Assembly: GCA_003241055.1 (NCBI GenBank)
Contig: QFOD01000011.1
Coordinates: forward strand, 1 to 64,000
Length of the DNA stretch: 64,000 bases
Origin: Roseateles depolymerans
Lineage (GTDB): Bacteria > Pseudomonadota > Gammaproteobacteria > Burkholderiales > Burkholderiaceae_C
Reading direction: 5' to 3'
The notes below the pieces were generated by a model that was not told the DNA's origin, did no database searches, and saw only the letters and a list, made by a program, of their open reading frames with translations. The position numbers and the translations under genes are program-made. Positions 31,596 to 40,854 of this stretch are shown in pieces; positions within the stretch are counted from its first letter, which is position 1; every line of letters starts with the position of its first letter.

Positions 31596-33437
31596 TCAGA
31601 AGGTTTCCCAGTCGCCGTCGTCCACCGTGGCAGCCGCCACCTTGGGGGCGGGCGCCGGCGTGGCCGGGGCGCTGACCGAGGCGGGCTGGCGCTTGGGGGC
31701 TGCATCGGCCACGGCCTTGGGCGCGGTGGCCTTCGCCGTTGTGGCCTTGACGGCCGGCTTGGCTGTGGCGGCCTTGGCGGCAGGCCTGGGGCTGGCGGCC
31801 GCGTTGCCTGCAGTGCTCGGCGACGGGCGGCTGACCGGCGAGGCCAGCGGCTTGAAGCTGCTCTTCACGGCCATGGCCTGGCTGCCGTCCAGCCGGAACA
31901 CGCCGATCGCGCCCGACAGGCGGCCCGACTGATCCTTCAGGCTCTCGGCTGCCGAGGCGGCTTCCTCGACCAGCGCGGCGTTCTGCTGCGTCATCTGGTC
32001 GAGCTGGCCGACGGCGGCGTTGATCTGGTCGATCCCGTCGCTCTGCTCGCGCGACGCGGCGCTGATCTCGCCGATGATGTCGCTGACGCGCTGCACGCTG
32101 GCGACGATCTCGTTCATCGTGCTGCCGGCATCCGCCACCAGGCGGGCGCCGGACTCGACGCTATCGACGCTGGCGCCGATCAGGCTCTTGATTTCCTTGG
32201 CGGCTTCGGCACTGCGCTGGGCCAGCGAACGCACCTCGCCCGCCACCACGGCAAAGCCGCGGCCTTGCTCGCCGGCACGGGCGGCCTCGACGGCGGCGTT
32301 CAGCGCCAGGATGTTGGTCTGGAAGGCGATGCCGTCGATGGTGCCGATGATGTCGCTGATCTTGCGCGAGCTCTGGCTGATCTGGTCCATCGTGGACACC
32401 ACCTCGGCGACCACGGCACCGCCGCGCTCGGCCACTTCGGCCGCGGAGCTGGCCAGCTGGTTGGCCGTGGTGGCGGCATCGGCTGTCTGACGCACGGTGC
32501 CGGTCAGCTGCGTCATCGACGCGGCGGCCTGCTGCAGGTGCGAGGCGGTCTGCTCGGTGCGCTGCGAGAGATCCATGTTGCCGGTGGCGATCTCGGCACT
32601 GGCGGTGCTGATGCTGTCGGTGGAGCCGCGGACCTCGCCGATCAGCTTCAGCAGCGCGGCCTGCATCTGCTGCAGCGAGCGCAGCAGGCGGCCGGTCTCG
32701 TCCTGGCCGTGGGCCTCGAAGCGGCGGGTCAGGTCGAAGTTGGCGATCGCGTCGGCCACCTCGGCGGCCTCGTGAAGCGGGCGGGTGATGGAGCGGGTCA
32801 GCCAGACGGCCAGTGCGATGCCGACGCCGAGCGCGCACAGGCTGAACACCACCAGCCCGATGCGGGCCGTGTCGTTGGCCTGCTGGGCGCGCTGGGCGGC
32901 AGCATCGAGCTCGTCGCGCTGCGACTGCACCATCACCTTCATCGCGTCCTGGAACTGCGTGACAGCGGGCTGGAACTGCGATTCGAAGATCTGCTGGGCC
33001 TTGTCGACATCGCCGGCCTTCTTGGCAGCATAGACCGCATCACGGCTGCTCAGATAGGCCTTGCGCACCTCGCCGAGCTTGGCGAATAGGGCCTTTTCGC
33101 TGTCGCTGGTCAGCCGGGTCTCGAGCTGCTTCTGCAACTCGCCGGACTGCTTGCTGGACTCGGTGGAGGCCTGGGTGAAGAACTGCGCCAGGGCCGGGTC
33201 CTTGCTAACGGCAACTGCCGTGGTGCGGGCAGCCCCGTTGGTGACATTGCGGTACCAGTCGGACGCCAGCCGTTCGTTGGTCAGCGAGGACTCGTACATG
33301 TCCTTGTTTTCCGCGGCCACCCGGCTCAGCGCCCAGTAGCCCATGCCCGATCCCACGAAGGAGATCAGCAGCACCAGTGAGAGAACGATGGTCAGGCGCG
33401 AGCCGATGGAACGGCCGGACGACAACACAGAGGACAT
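31596..33437 (-). CDS. Methyl-accepting chemotaxis protein with DWETF tail (1)
   Basis: A 613-aa chemoreceptor: a membrane helix (about 18-40), a periplasmic four-helix-bundle sensor (about 41-185), a second helix (about 190-212), HAMP, and a methyl-accepting domain with the tip hairpin IDGIAFQTNILALNAAVEAA and GRGFAVVAGEVRSLAQRS. A flexible Ala/Lys/Pro-rich linker ends in DWETF, which matches the C-terminal pentapeptide that tethers CheR and CheB in Tar and Tsr. Its ligand is unknown. It is a close paralogue of the next receptor. Confidence 0.93.
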   Translation of the reverse strand: MSSVLSSGRSIGSRLTIVLSLVLLISFVGSGMGYWALSRVAAENKDMYESSLTNERLASDWYRNVTNGAARTTAVAVSKDPALAQFFTQASTESSKQSGELQKQLETRLTSDSEKALFAKLGEVRKAYLSSRDAVYAAKKAGDVDKAQQIFESQFQPAVTQFQDAMKVMVQSQRDELDAAAQRAQQANDTARIGLVVFSLCALGVGIALAVWLTRSITRPLHEAAEVADAIANFDLTRRFEAHGQDETGRLLRSLQQMQAALLKLIGEVRGSTDSISTASAEIATGNMDLSQRTEQTASHLQQAAASMTQLTGTVRQTADAATTANQLASSAAEVAERGGAVVAEVVSTMDQISQSSRKISDIIGTIDGIAFQTNILALNAAVEAARAGEQGRGFAVVAGEVRSLAQRSAEAAKEIKSLIGASVDSVESGARLVADAGSTMNEIVASVQRVSDIIGEISAASREQSDGIDQINAAVGQLDQMTQQNAALVEEAASAAESLKDQSGRLSGAIGVFRLDGSQAMAVKSSFKPLASPVSRPSPSTAGNAAASPRPAAKAATAKPAVKATTAKATAPKAVADAAPKRQPASVSAPATPAPAPKVAAATVDDGDWETF

Positions 33438-33491
33438 GCGGGTCTCCTACGCGGCGCGCTCCTCAACGTCACCGCAGTACAGGTTCTTTGA

Positions 33492-33508
33492 CCCCATGGA
33501 CCATGGGG
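33492..33508. promoter_or_regulatory. CCCCATGG-A-CCATGGGG palindrome upstream of chemoreceptor 1
   Basis: A perfect 8-bp inverted repeat with a 1-bp centre, flanked by TTTG and CAAA that extend the symmetry. It lies 55 nt upstream of the chemoreceptor start, in the 171-nt gap between the two receptors, and may be an operator. Confidence 0.4.
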
Positions 33509-33608
33509 CCAAAGCATCATCGCTGTGCCAGCGTGTTCTCCCGACGGGCCGGGAGTGAGGATGTGCCAACTTTGACCGCTTGGCCCGTGCTTGTCGACAG
33601 CTTCGGGC

Positions 33609-35432
33609 TCAGAAGGTTTCCCAGTCGCCGTCATCTGCCGCTGGCGTGGCCTTGGGTGCCGGGGCACGGGCCGGCGTGGCCGCAGCACTGCGCTCGACGC
33701 CGAGTGCCTTGGCGGCTGGAGCGTTTGCAGCTTGACGGCGGGGCACGGGCGCGACCGCGTGCGCGCGGCTTGCGGCGGCAGGCGCAGGACGCGGCGCCGC
33801 GGGCTGGGTCGCCGGGCGTGCTGCGCCCGTCGTCGCGTTCGCCACGATCGCCACGACGCGGGGCGCTGTGCTGGCCTGGCGGTCCAGCCTGAACACCGCG
33901 ATGGCCTGGGCCAGCCGGCTGGACTGGTCCTTCAGGCTGTCGGCCGCCGAGGCGGCTTCCTCGACCAGTGCGGCGTTCTGCTGGGTCATCTGATCGAGCT
34001 GCATGACCGAGCCGTTGACGGTGGCGATGCCCTCGCTCTGCTCCCGGGCGGCGGCGCTGATCTCGCCGATGATGTCGGTGACGCGCTGCACGCTCGCGAC
34101 GATCTCGGTCATCGTGCTGCCCGCCGTCTGCACCTGCTCCATGCCGGAGTCCACGCGCTCCACGCTGGCCGTGATCAGGCTCTTGATCTCCTTGGCCGCC
34201 TCGGCGCTGCGCTGGGCCAGCGCGCGCACCTCGCTGGCCACGACGGCGAAGCCGCGGCCCTGCTCGCCAGCGCGGGCGGCCTCGACGGCGGCGTTCAGCG
34301 CCAGGATGTTGGTCTGGAAGGCAATGCCGTCGATGGTGCCGATGATGTCGTTGATCTTGCGCGAGCTGTCGCTGATCTGGTCCATCGTGGACACCACCTG
34401 CTGCACGGCCTGGCCGCCGCGCTGGGCGACCTCGGCGGCCGAACTGGCCAGCTGATTGGCGGTCATCGCGGCATCGGCGGTCTGCTTCACGGTGGCCGTC
34501 AGCTCGGTCATGGACGAGGCGGCCTGCTGCAGGTTGGAGGCCGTCTGCTCGGTGCGCTGCGAGAGGTCGAGGTTGCCCGTCGCGATCTCGGCGCTGGCCG
34601 TGCTGATGCTGTCGGTGGAGCCCCGCACCTCGCCGATCAGGCGTAGCAGGGCCTGCTGCATGGTGTGCAGCGAGCGCAGCAGCCGGCCGGTCTCGTCCTC
34701 GCCACGGGTGTCGATCTGCTGCGACAGGTCGAAGTGCGCGATCGCATCGGCCACGTCCACGGCCTTTTGCAGCGGCCGCGTGATGGAGCGGGTCAGCCAC
34801 AGCGCCAGCGCCAGGCCGGCGGCCAGCGCGCAGCCGGCGAACACCAGCAGGCCCAGGCGGGCCCGTTCGTTGGTGGTCTGCACTCGCTGCGTGGCTTGAT
34901 CCAGCTGGTCGCGCTGCTGCTGGGCGACGTTCTTGATGCCGTCCAGATAGGCATTGGAGGCGGGCATGAACTGCTGCTCGAAGATCTGTTTGGCCTGCTC
35001 GGCGTCGCCCGCCTTCTTGGCCGCACTCAGCGTGTCGCGGGCGCTGATGTAGCGCTTGCGCAGGTCGGCGATCTGGTCGAACACCCGGCGCTCCTCGGGC
35101 AGCGAGAGGAGCTTGTCCAGTCGTTGCTGCAGCTCGGTGGATATCTTGGTGGCCTCGGCCGCCTGGGGCGCGAAGAAGGTGGCCAGCGCGGGGTCGGCGC
35201 TGACCGCGATCGCGGTGGTCCGTGTGGTGCCGTTGAACACGTTGCGGTACCAGTCCGCGGCCGTGCGTTCGGTGACCAGGGTGTTCTCGTACATCTCATG
35301 CGTGTCCCGGGCGACACGCTGCAGGCCCCAGTAGCCCAGCGCGGAGCCGGCCAGTGCGACGAGCAGCACCAGCACCTGGCCGAGCCCGAGGCGTTGGCCG
35401 ATGGAGCGTTGATTGAAAAGGGCGTTGAGCAT
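33609..35432 (-). CDS. Methyl-accepting chemotaxis protein with DWETF tail (2)
   Basis: A 607-aa receptor with the same architecture as its neighbour: a helix near residues 15-37, a four-helix-bundle sensor, a second helix, HAMP (LTRSITRPLQKAVDVADAIA), a signalling domain with the same IDGIAFQTNILALNAAVEAA tip and a DWETF end after a long Ala/Pro/Arg linker. The start at 35432 (MLNALFNQRS) is preferred because it places the basic N-terminus just before the helix. Sensor domains differ more than signalling domains, which suggests duplication followed by a change of ligand. Confidence 0.92.
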   Translation of the reverse strand: MLNALFNQRSIGQRLGLGQVLVLLVALAGSALGYWGLQRVARDTHEMYENTLVTERTAADWYRNVFNGTTRTTAIAVSADPALATFFAPQAAEATKISTELQQRLDKLLSLPEERRVFDQIADLRKRYISARDTLSAAKKAGDAEQAKQIFEQQFMPASNAYLDGIKNVAQQQRDQLDQATQRVQTTNERARLGLLVFAGCALAAGLALALWLTRSITRPLQKAVDVADAIAHFDLSQQIDTRGEDETGRLLRSLHTMQQALLRLIGEVRGSTDSISTASAEIATGNLDLSQRTEQTASNLQQAASSMTELTATVKQTADAAMTANQLASSAAEVAQRGGQAVQQVVSTMDQISDSSRKINDIIGTIDGIAFQTNILALNAAVEAARAGEQGRGFAVVASEVRALAQRSAEAAKEIKSLITASVERVDSGMEQVQTAGSTMTEIVASVQRVTDIIGEISAAAREQSEGIATVNGSVMQLDQMTQQNAALVEEAASAADSLKDQSSRLAQAIAVFRLDRQASTAPRVVAIVANATTGAARPATQPAAPRPAPAAASRAHAVAPVPRRQAANAPAAKALGVERSAAATPARAPAPKATPAADDGDWETF

Positions 35433-35483
35433 GCGGCGTCTCCAGAAGAGGGCCGGAATGCTCGCACGCACCCAGGGTAAACG

Positions 35484-37412
35484 CTAGGCCCTAGGCGTGG
35501 CGGCGCGTGACTTGCGCACTCGGAAGCGCAGCGGATCGAGTGCGTCGACCAGGCCTGCCTCCAGCGGGCGCGGAGCGCCGGTCAGCAGGGCGGCTGCCAG
35601 CTCACCGCACAGGCCGGACCAGCCAATGCCGCGCGAGCCTAGCGCGCTGCAGACCACCAGGCCGGGCAGCCGGGGCCAGAAGCGCGCCTGATCGGCGCGG
35701 TCCGGCTCGCCCTCGCGGGCTGCCAGGCCGCCGACCGCGGGGAGCCGGTCCGGCAGCAGCAGGCGCCAGCCGACGCGGCCGGCCGGCGGCTGGCCCAGCA
35801 ACTCGGCCAGCGGACGACCGCTGAGGGCCGACCACTGCGCGAGGTTGGCGCCCTGGTCCTCCAGGCGCAGCGCGGGTTCCGGGTCACCGTCCGCCGCCGT
35901 GGCGCCGCACCACAGGCCGCCGCCGCCATCGGCGAGCGCATAGCCGGCGCCGGCCACCGGCAGGCGCGGCGGGGTCGGGTCATGCGCGAGGTGGGTGATC
36001 TGGCCGCGTTGCTCGGTCCAGGGCAGGTCGCCATCGGCGGTGCGCAGCGTCTGAAGCAGGGCGGGCGTGCTGTGCCCGGCGGCGATCACCAGCGCCGGCG
36101 CCTCGCCGATCAGGCCCCCTTCGGCGTCACGGGCCTGCCAGAGGCCATCGACCTGCCGCAGCGTCTGCACGCTGCGCTGAAGCCTAAGGCGGGCGCCGGA
36201 TTGCTCCAGCCAGGCGCCCACCAGTGCGCGCGGGGGCAGGGCGCCGCCGCCCGGGTAGAACCACGCGGGCTGGCGCAGGGGCAGCCCGCTGATGGCGGCG
36301 GCCTGTTCGGCAGGCCAGGCCTGCAGGTAGTCGCGCGGCAGGCCCAGCCGGTCGATCTGCGCCTGCATGGCGGCGGGTGAGCGTTCGGTCTCCAGCCGCA
36401 GCAGCCCGCGCTGCAGCCAGGGCAGACCGGGCAGGTCGCGCAGCAGGGCGGCGGTGCGCAGGGCGGCGGCGCGGTTGAAGCGGGCGTGAATGCCGTCGTC
36501 GGGGTTGAGCGTGCCGTGGAACAGGCCGCCGGGGTTGCCCGAGCCGCTCGAGGCGGGTTCGGCCGCCGTGTCCAGCACCGTGCTTGCGACGCCGGCCCGC
36601 GCCAGCGCCGCGGCGCAGGCGGCGCCGGCCAGGCCCGCGCCGATGACCAGGGCCTCGCGCGCGCCGGGCGCCAGCGCCGCGCGGCCGGCGGGGGTCTGCG
36701 GCAGGTGGCGGGGCTGGTAACTCGCCGCAGTCATCTCGCCCTTGCTGGCAAAACCCGGCACCTTGCGGACCTCGAACCCGGCGGCCTGCAGCCCGTCGCG
36801 CACGCTGCGGGCAACGCTCCAGGTGGCGGCCGTCGCCTGCGGCGCGGCCAGGCGACCCAGCGAGCGCAGCAGGTAGGCGTCCCACAGCTCGGGGTTCTTC
36901 GCGGGCGCGAAGCCGTCCAGATAGAAGGCGTCGACCTCGGCGATCAGCTCGTGCAGCCAGTCGCGTGCGTTGCCCAGCGCGAGCAGCAGGCGCACGCGGC
37001 CCTGCTCGAAGTCCAGCGTGTGCAGATTGGGCGTCAGCGGCGGCCACGCGCCCACCAGCTGGCGGGCCTGTTCTGCCAACGGGCTGTGCGCATGGGCACG
37101 CACCAGGTCGTCACGCAGCAGCGGATGCTTCTCGATGCTGATGAACACCAGGCGCTCGGCGCGCTGCGGGTCGTCACGCCAGGCCGCCCAGGTGGCCAGG
37201 AAGTTGTTGCCCAGGCCGAAGCCGGTCTCCAAGACCACGAAGCGGGTGCGGCCCTGCCAGCGCTGCGGCAGGCCGTTGCCGCCCAGGAAGACGTGACGGG
37301 CCTGGGCCAGCGCTCCGGCGCGGGCGTGGTAGACGTCGCCGTAGTCCGGGGCGCTGGGCGTCGCGGGGTCGCTGAAGTCGACGCGCGCCGGCGTGATGGG
37401 CTGAGTCTTCAA
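35484..37412 (-). CDS. mnmC: Bifunctional tRNA (mnm5s2U34) enzyme MnmC
   Basis: A 642-aa two-domain protein. The N-terminal methyltransferase (about 1-240; LETGFGLGNNFLATW, DAFYLDGFAPAKNPELW) adds the methyl group, and the C-terminal FAD oxidase (about 255-640; VIGAGLAGAACAAALA) removes carboxymethyl from wobble uridine. The order matches full-length MnmC. The start is taken as the TTG at 37412 because MKTQPITPARVDF is where the family begins and it overlaps the upstream stop as TTGA; no ATG exists nearby. Confidence 0.92.
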   Translation of the reverse strand: MKTQPITPARVDFSDPATPSAPDYGDVYHARAGALAQARHVFLGGNGLPQRWQGRTRFVVLETGFGLGNNFLATWAAWRDDPQRAERLVFISIEKHPLLRDDLVRAHAHSPLAEQARQLVGAWPPLTPNLHTLDFEQGRVRLLLALGNARDWLHELIAEVDAFYLDGFAPAKNPELWDAYLLRSLGRLAAPQATAATWSVARSVRDGLQAAGFEVRKVPGFASKGEMTAASYQPRHLPQTPAGRAALAPGAREALVIGAGLAGAACAAALARAGVASTVLDTAAEPASSGSGNPGGLFHGTLNPDDGIHARFNRAAALRTAALLRDLPGLPWLQRGLLRLETERSPAAMQAQIDRLGLPRDYLQAWPAEQAAAISGLPLRQPAWFYPGGGALPPRALVGAWLEQSGARLRLQRSVQTLRQVDGLWQARDAEGGLIGEAPALVIAAGHSTPALLQTLRTADGDLPWTEQRGQITHLAHDPTPPRLPVAGAGYALADGGGGLWCGATAADGDPEPALRLEDQGANLAQWSALSGRPLAELLGQPPAGRVGWRLLLPDRLPAVGGLAAREGEPDRADQARFWPRLPGLVVCSALGSRGIGWSGLCGELAAALLTGAPRPLEAGLVDALDPLRFRVRKSRAATPRA

Positions 37413-38779
37413 ACCTCGACCGTCTCGCCGTGCGAGGGCACGCGCACGTTCCAGCCCAGCTCGTGCTGGATGCGGCTGCGCAGCGCGTCGGCGGCCGCAG
37501 GCTCGCCGTGGACGACGAAGACCTGCTCGGGCGGCCGGGGCAGGGCGCGCAGCCACTGCAGCAGACCGTCGGCATCGGCATGGCCGGAGAAGCCGTCGAG
37601 GTGGCTGATCTCGGCGTTCACGGGCACCCATTGGCCGTGCATCTTGATCTCGCGCTCGCCGGCGATCATGCGCGCGCCGCGGGTGCCGCCGGCCTGGAAG
37701 CCGGGGAAGGCGATGTGGTGGCGAGCCTGAGGCGCCATGGTCTCGATGTAGTTGAGCACCCGGCCGCCGGTGGCCATGCCGCTGGCCGAGATCACGATGG
37801 ATGGCCGGGCGCGCGAGTCGGCCAGCGAGCCCGCCAGCTTCTGGCTCTGCGCCGGCTTGGTGACGTAGCGCACGCCGTCGGTGAGGCTGCGGGCCTCGCT
37901 GGGCGAGATGCGCAGCAGCTTGGCGTGCTTGAGCGTGATTTCGGTGGCCTGCTCGGCCATGGGGCTGTCCAGCCAGATGGGCACATCGGCCGGCAGCTCG
38001 CCACTGCGGCGCAGGCGCTGCAGCACCAGCAGCAGCGCCTGGGCGCGGCCCACGGCGAAGCTGGGCAGCAGCACCGAGCCGCCGCGCTTGAAGGTGTTGT
38101 TCAGGATCTGCGCCAGGCGCAGCTGCACGTCTTCCGCCGGATGCTGACGGTTGCCGTAGGTCGATTCGATCAGCACCACATCGGCGCCGGCCGGCACCTG
38201 GGGCACGGGCATCAGCAGGTCGTTGACCCGGCCGATGTCGCCCGAGAACAGCAGCGAGCGACCGCCGTGGCTGACGTGGATGGACGAGGCGCCCAGCAGG
38301 TGGCCGGCGGGCGTGAAGCGCACGTCGGTGTCGCGCAGGCGCAGGCGGCCGTCGCGCGGCACGGCCAGGAACTGCTTCAGGCAGCTCTCGGTCTCGCGCA
38401 GCGTGTACAGAGGCAGCGCCTTCTCGTGGCGACTGCTGCCGTCTCGGTTGGCGCGGCGGGCGTCTTCCTCCTGCAGGTGGGCGCTGTCGCGCAGCAGCAC
38501 CTCGCAGAGGTCGCGCGTGGCGCTGCTGGTGTAGATGGGGCCGCGAAAGCCCTGACGGGTCAGCGCCGGCAGGTAGCCACAGTGGTCGAGGTGGGCATGC
38601 GAGAGCAGCACGGCGTCCAGCTGCATGGCCGGGGCGCCCAGCGGCGCCCAGTTGCGCTCACGCAGGTTCTTGTAGCCCTGGAACAGGCCGGCATCGAGCA
38701 GCAGGCGCTGCTCGCCCAGCGTCAGCAGGTGGCGCGAGCCGGTGACGGTGTCGGCGGCGCCGAGAAAGGTGATTTTCAA
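37409..38779 (-). CDS. Beta-CASP metallo-beta-lactamase RNA exonuclease-like protein
   Basis: A 456-aa protein with an MBL domain (SHAHLDHCGYLP) interrupted by a beta-CASP domain, and the C-terminal motifs SASGMATGGR and FSGHADADGL, as in the YSH1/CPSF73- and RNase J-like nucleases of bacteria. It probably processes RNA. The family start KITFLGAADTVTGS begins at a TTG (38779); a GTG 42 nt further up is the alternative. The stop overlaps the TTG start of mnmC, coupling an RNA nuclease with a tRNA-modifying enzyme. Confidence 0.88.
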   Translation of the reverse strand: MKITFLGAADTVTGSRHLLTLGEQRLLLDAGLFQGYKNLRERNWAPLGAPAMQLDAVLLSHAHLDHCGYLPALTRQGFRGPIYTSSATRDLCEVLLRDSAHLQEEDARRANRDGSSRHEKALPLYTLRETESCLKQFLAVPRDGRLRLRDTDVRFTPAGHLLGASSIHVSHGGRSLLFSGDIGRVNDLLMPVPQVPAGADVVLIESTYGNRQHPAEDVQLRLAQILNNTFKRGGSVLLPSFAVGRAQALLLVLQRLRRSGELPADVPIWLDSPMAEQATEITLKHAKLLRISPSEARSLTDGVRYVTKPAQSQKLAGSLADSRARPSIVISASGMATGGRVLNYIETMAPQARHHIAFPGFQAGGTRGARMIAGEREIKMHGQWVPVNAEISHLDGFSGHADADGLLQWLRALPRPPEQVFVVHGEPAAADALRSRIQHELGWNVRVPSHGETVEV

Positions 38780-38877
38780 GGGGGGCACTCTCGAGGTTGG
38801 TGAGTTGTCGCATTCGAGCACCGTTTCGCCCCGGCGAGCTTGCGCGAGCGCAAACGCGCGCCCGGGCGTGCCCAGGC

Positions 38878-40449
38878 TCAGGCCATCGCGCGGGCCGAGG
38901 AGGCCGAGATCTTGAAGACGGAAACCGCCTGGACGAGGTCGTCCGACTGGGATTTCAGGCTGCTGGTGGCCGCTGCCATTTCCTCGACCAGCGCCGCGTT
39001 CTGCTGGGTCACCTGGTCGATGGACTGGACCGCCTCGCCGACCTGGGTCACACCCTGGGCCTGCTCTTTGCTGGCGGCGCTGATCTCGCCCATGATCTGC
39101 GTGGCGCGCTGGATGCTGTTCACCACCTCGGACATCGTGACGCCGGCCTGGTCCACCAGCGCCGTGCCGCGCTCCACGCGCTCCACGCTGGCGTTGATCA
39201 GCGTCTTGATCTCCTTGGCCGCCGCCGCGCTGCGGCCGGCCAGCGAGCGCACCTCGGAGGCCACCACCGCGAAGCCGCGGCCCTGCTCGCCAGCGCGGGC
39301 CGCCTCGACGGCGGCGTTCAGCGCCAGGATGTTGGTCTGGAAGGCGATGCCGTCGATGGTGCCGATGATGTCGCTGATCCTGCGGCTGGCCTCGTTGATG
39401 CCCTTCATCGTGCCCACCACCTGCGAGACCACCTCGCCGCCCTCGATCGCCACCTTGGACGCGGTGATCGCGAGCTGGTTGGCCTGGGCGGCGTTGTCGG
39501 CGTTCTGGCGCACCGTCGAGTTCAGCTGGTGCATGCTGGCCGCGGTCTCCTGCAGCGCGCTGGCCTGGTGTTCGGTGCGCGACGACAGGTCGTGATTGCC
39601 ATTGGCGATCTCGGAGCTGGCGGTGGACACGCTCTCCGAGCTCTGGCGCACGCGGCTGACCACCTGGACCAGGCTGGCCTGCATGGTCTTGAGCGAGCCC
39701 AGCAGTTGCGCGACCTCATCCTTGCCGTGCACGGGGATGTCCGCCCCGAGGTCGCCGCCCGCGACACGCTGGGCGACCTGGTTGGCCAGCGCCAACGGCT
39801 TCACGATGGAGGCCGCCAGCAGCCAGGACAGCACGCCGCCCAGCACCACGCTGACGGCACCCAGCGCGACCAGCAGCCGGCTGCTGGTGGCACGCTTGGC
39901 CTGGATGCCGCGCGCGAGTTCGTCGATCTGGTTGCGCTCGGCGTCCAGCAGCGCATCGATCTTCTGCAGATAGAGCACGTTCTTGGCCAGATATTGCTCG
40001 TCGAGGATCTTGTTGGCCTCTTCGGCCTTGCCGGCGCGTTTCAGCGCGAATATCTCGTCGCGGGCCTTCAGGTAGACCTTGCGAATGCTGTCGATATCCT
40101 CCATCAAGGCCTTTTCCTTGGGCGTGTCCATCTGCTTCTGGATATCGGCGAGAAGATCGGCCGAGGCCTTGGAGGACGCGGTCTGCTCGGCCTTGAAGAA
40201 ATCGACCAGCGAGGGGTCGCTGCTGCGCGCGATGGCCGTGGTGCGCGTGGCGGCGGCACGCACATTGCGGTACCAGTCACTGACGAGCCGCTCGGTCTTG
40301 AGGGGCTCGTTCATCATCGTTTCGGTGGCGTCGGCGACGGCGCCCAGCTGGGCGATGCTCAGCATGATGACGCCGGCCAGCAGCGCGAGGATCAGCGCAA
40401 AACCAAGCGCCAGCCGTTTGTTGACCGAGATATTCGAAAGCGTGCTCAT
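38878..40449 (-). CDS. Methyl-accepting chemotaxis protein (3), no CheR-binding tail
   Basis: A 523-aa receptor: an N-terminal helix (about 13-32), a four-helix-bundle sensor with EPLKTERLVSDWYRNVRAAA, a second helix, HAMP and a methyl-accepting domain with the same tip sequence as the two receptors upstream. It ends SASSARAMA, without a WETF-type pentapeptide, so it would depend on neighbours for efficient methylation. The start is the ATG at 40449 (MSTLSNISVNKR). It is less similar to the tandem pair than they are to each other. Confidence 0.92.
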   Translation of the reverse strand: MSTLSNISVNKRLALGFALILALLAGVIMLSIAQLGAVADATETMMNEPLKTERLVSDWYRNVRAAATRTTAIARSSDPSLVDFFKAEQTASSKASADLLADIQKQMDTPKEKALMEDIDSIRKVYLKARDEIFALKRAGKAEEANKILDEQYLAKNVLYLQKIDALLDAERNQIDELARGIQAKRATSSRLLVALGAVSVVLGGVLSWLLAASIVKPLALANQVAQRVAGGDLGADIPVHGKDEVAQLLGSLKTMQASLVQVVSRVRQSSESVSTASSEIANGNHDLSSRTEHQASALQETAASMHQLNSTVRQNADNAAQANQLAITASKVAIEGGEVVSQVVGTMKGINEASRRISDIIGTIDGIAFQTNILALNAAVEAARAGEQGRGFAVVASEVRSLAGRSAAAAKEIKTLINASVERVERGTALVDQAGVTMSEVVNSIQRATQIMGEISAASKEQAQGVTQVGEAVQSIDQVTQQNAALVEEMAAATSSLKSQSDDLVQAVSVFKISASSARAMA

Positions 40450-40854
40450 GTGTGTCCTGGGCCGGGCGACGCGGGGGTGCCTGGATAAGGTGGGATGGCG
40501 CCACCATCCGAGTACTTTCGAATCAGAGATATGCGCCGCAATGCCGAGAACGCAGGGCAACGAATGCGGCGTTCCGGGGACTGAGAACAAGTGTTCCAGA
40601 ACCTCGCGCGCACTCGATTTGTGAATCAGGGAAATGCGGCACTATTTGCGCTTGCCGCGAGCGATGGCCCTGCGGATATCTGGCGTGATATCCAAAGATC
40701 TGATTTCGCCGCTGCCGCGGCATGGCGCGGCAGCATCCCGACGACGGCAGGCGCGATGCGATGTCTTTCCCAAGACGGCGGCGAGCGGCGGGCGCGTTGA
40801 GCCGAGAGCCCCGGTGCATGCGGACATGCGCCGGGGCTGGATGAGGCTGCGGGA
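40450..40854. other. Gap upstream of chemoreceptor 3; no gene seen
   Basis: 405 nt between the helicase stop and the receptor start. Frames here are short and lack ribosome binding sites. It contains the hairpin at 40807-40838. The half nearest the receptor is less GC-rich (around 40,600-40,700) and probably carries its promoter, but I cannot identify a sigma28-type consensus. Confidence 0.5.
40807..40838 (-). terminator. Hairpin after the RhlE gene, possible terminator
   Basis: 14-bp arms, agccccggtgcatg (40807-40820) and catgcgccggggct (40825-40838), with one mismatch and loop cgga. There is no clear T-run on the minus strand, so it may work with Rho or as an RNA stabiliser. Confidence 0.5.

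Noticed and set aside
40523..40819. Short open frames on both strands between the helicase and the third chemoreceptor
   Set aside because: They overlap each other, lack ribosome binding sites and have no family resemblance.
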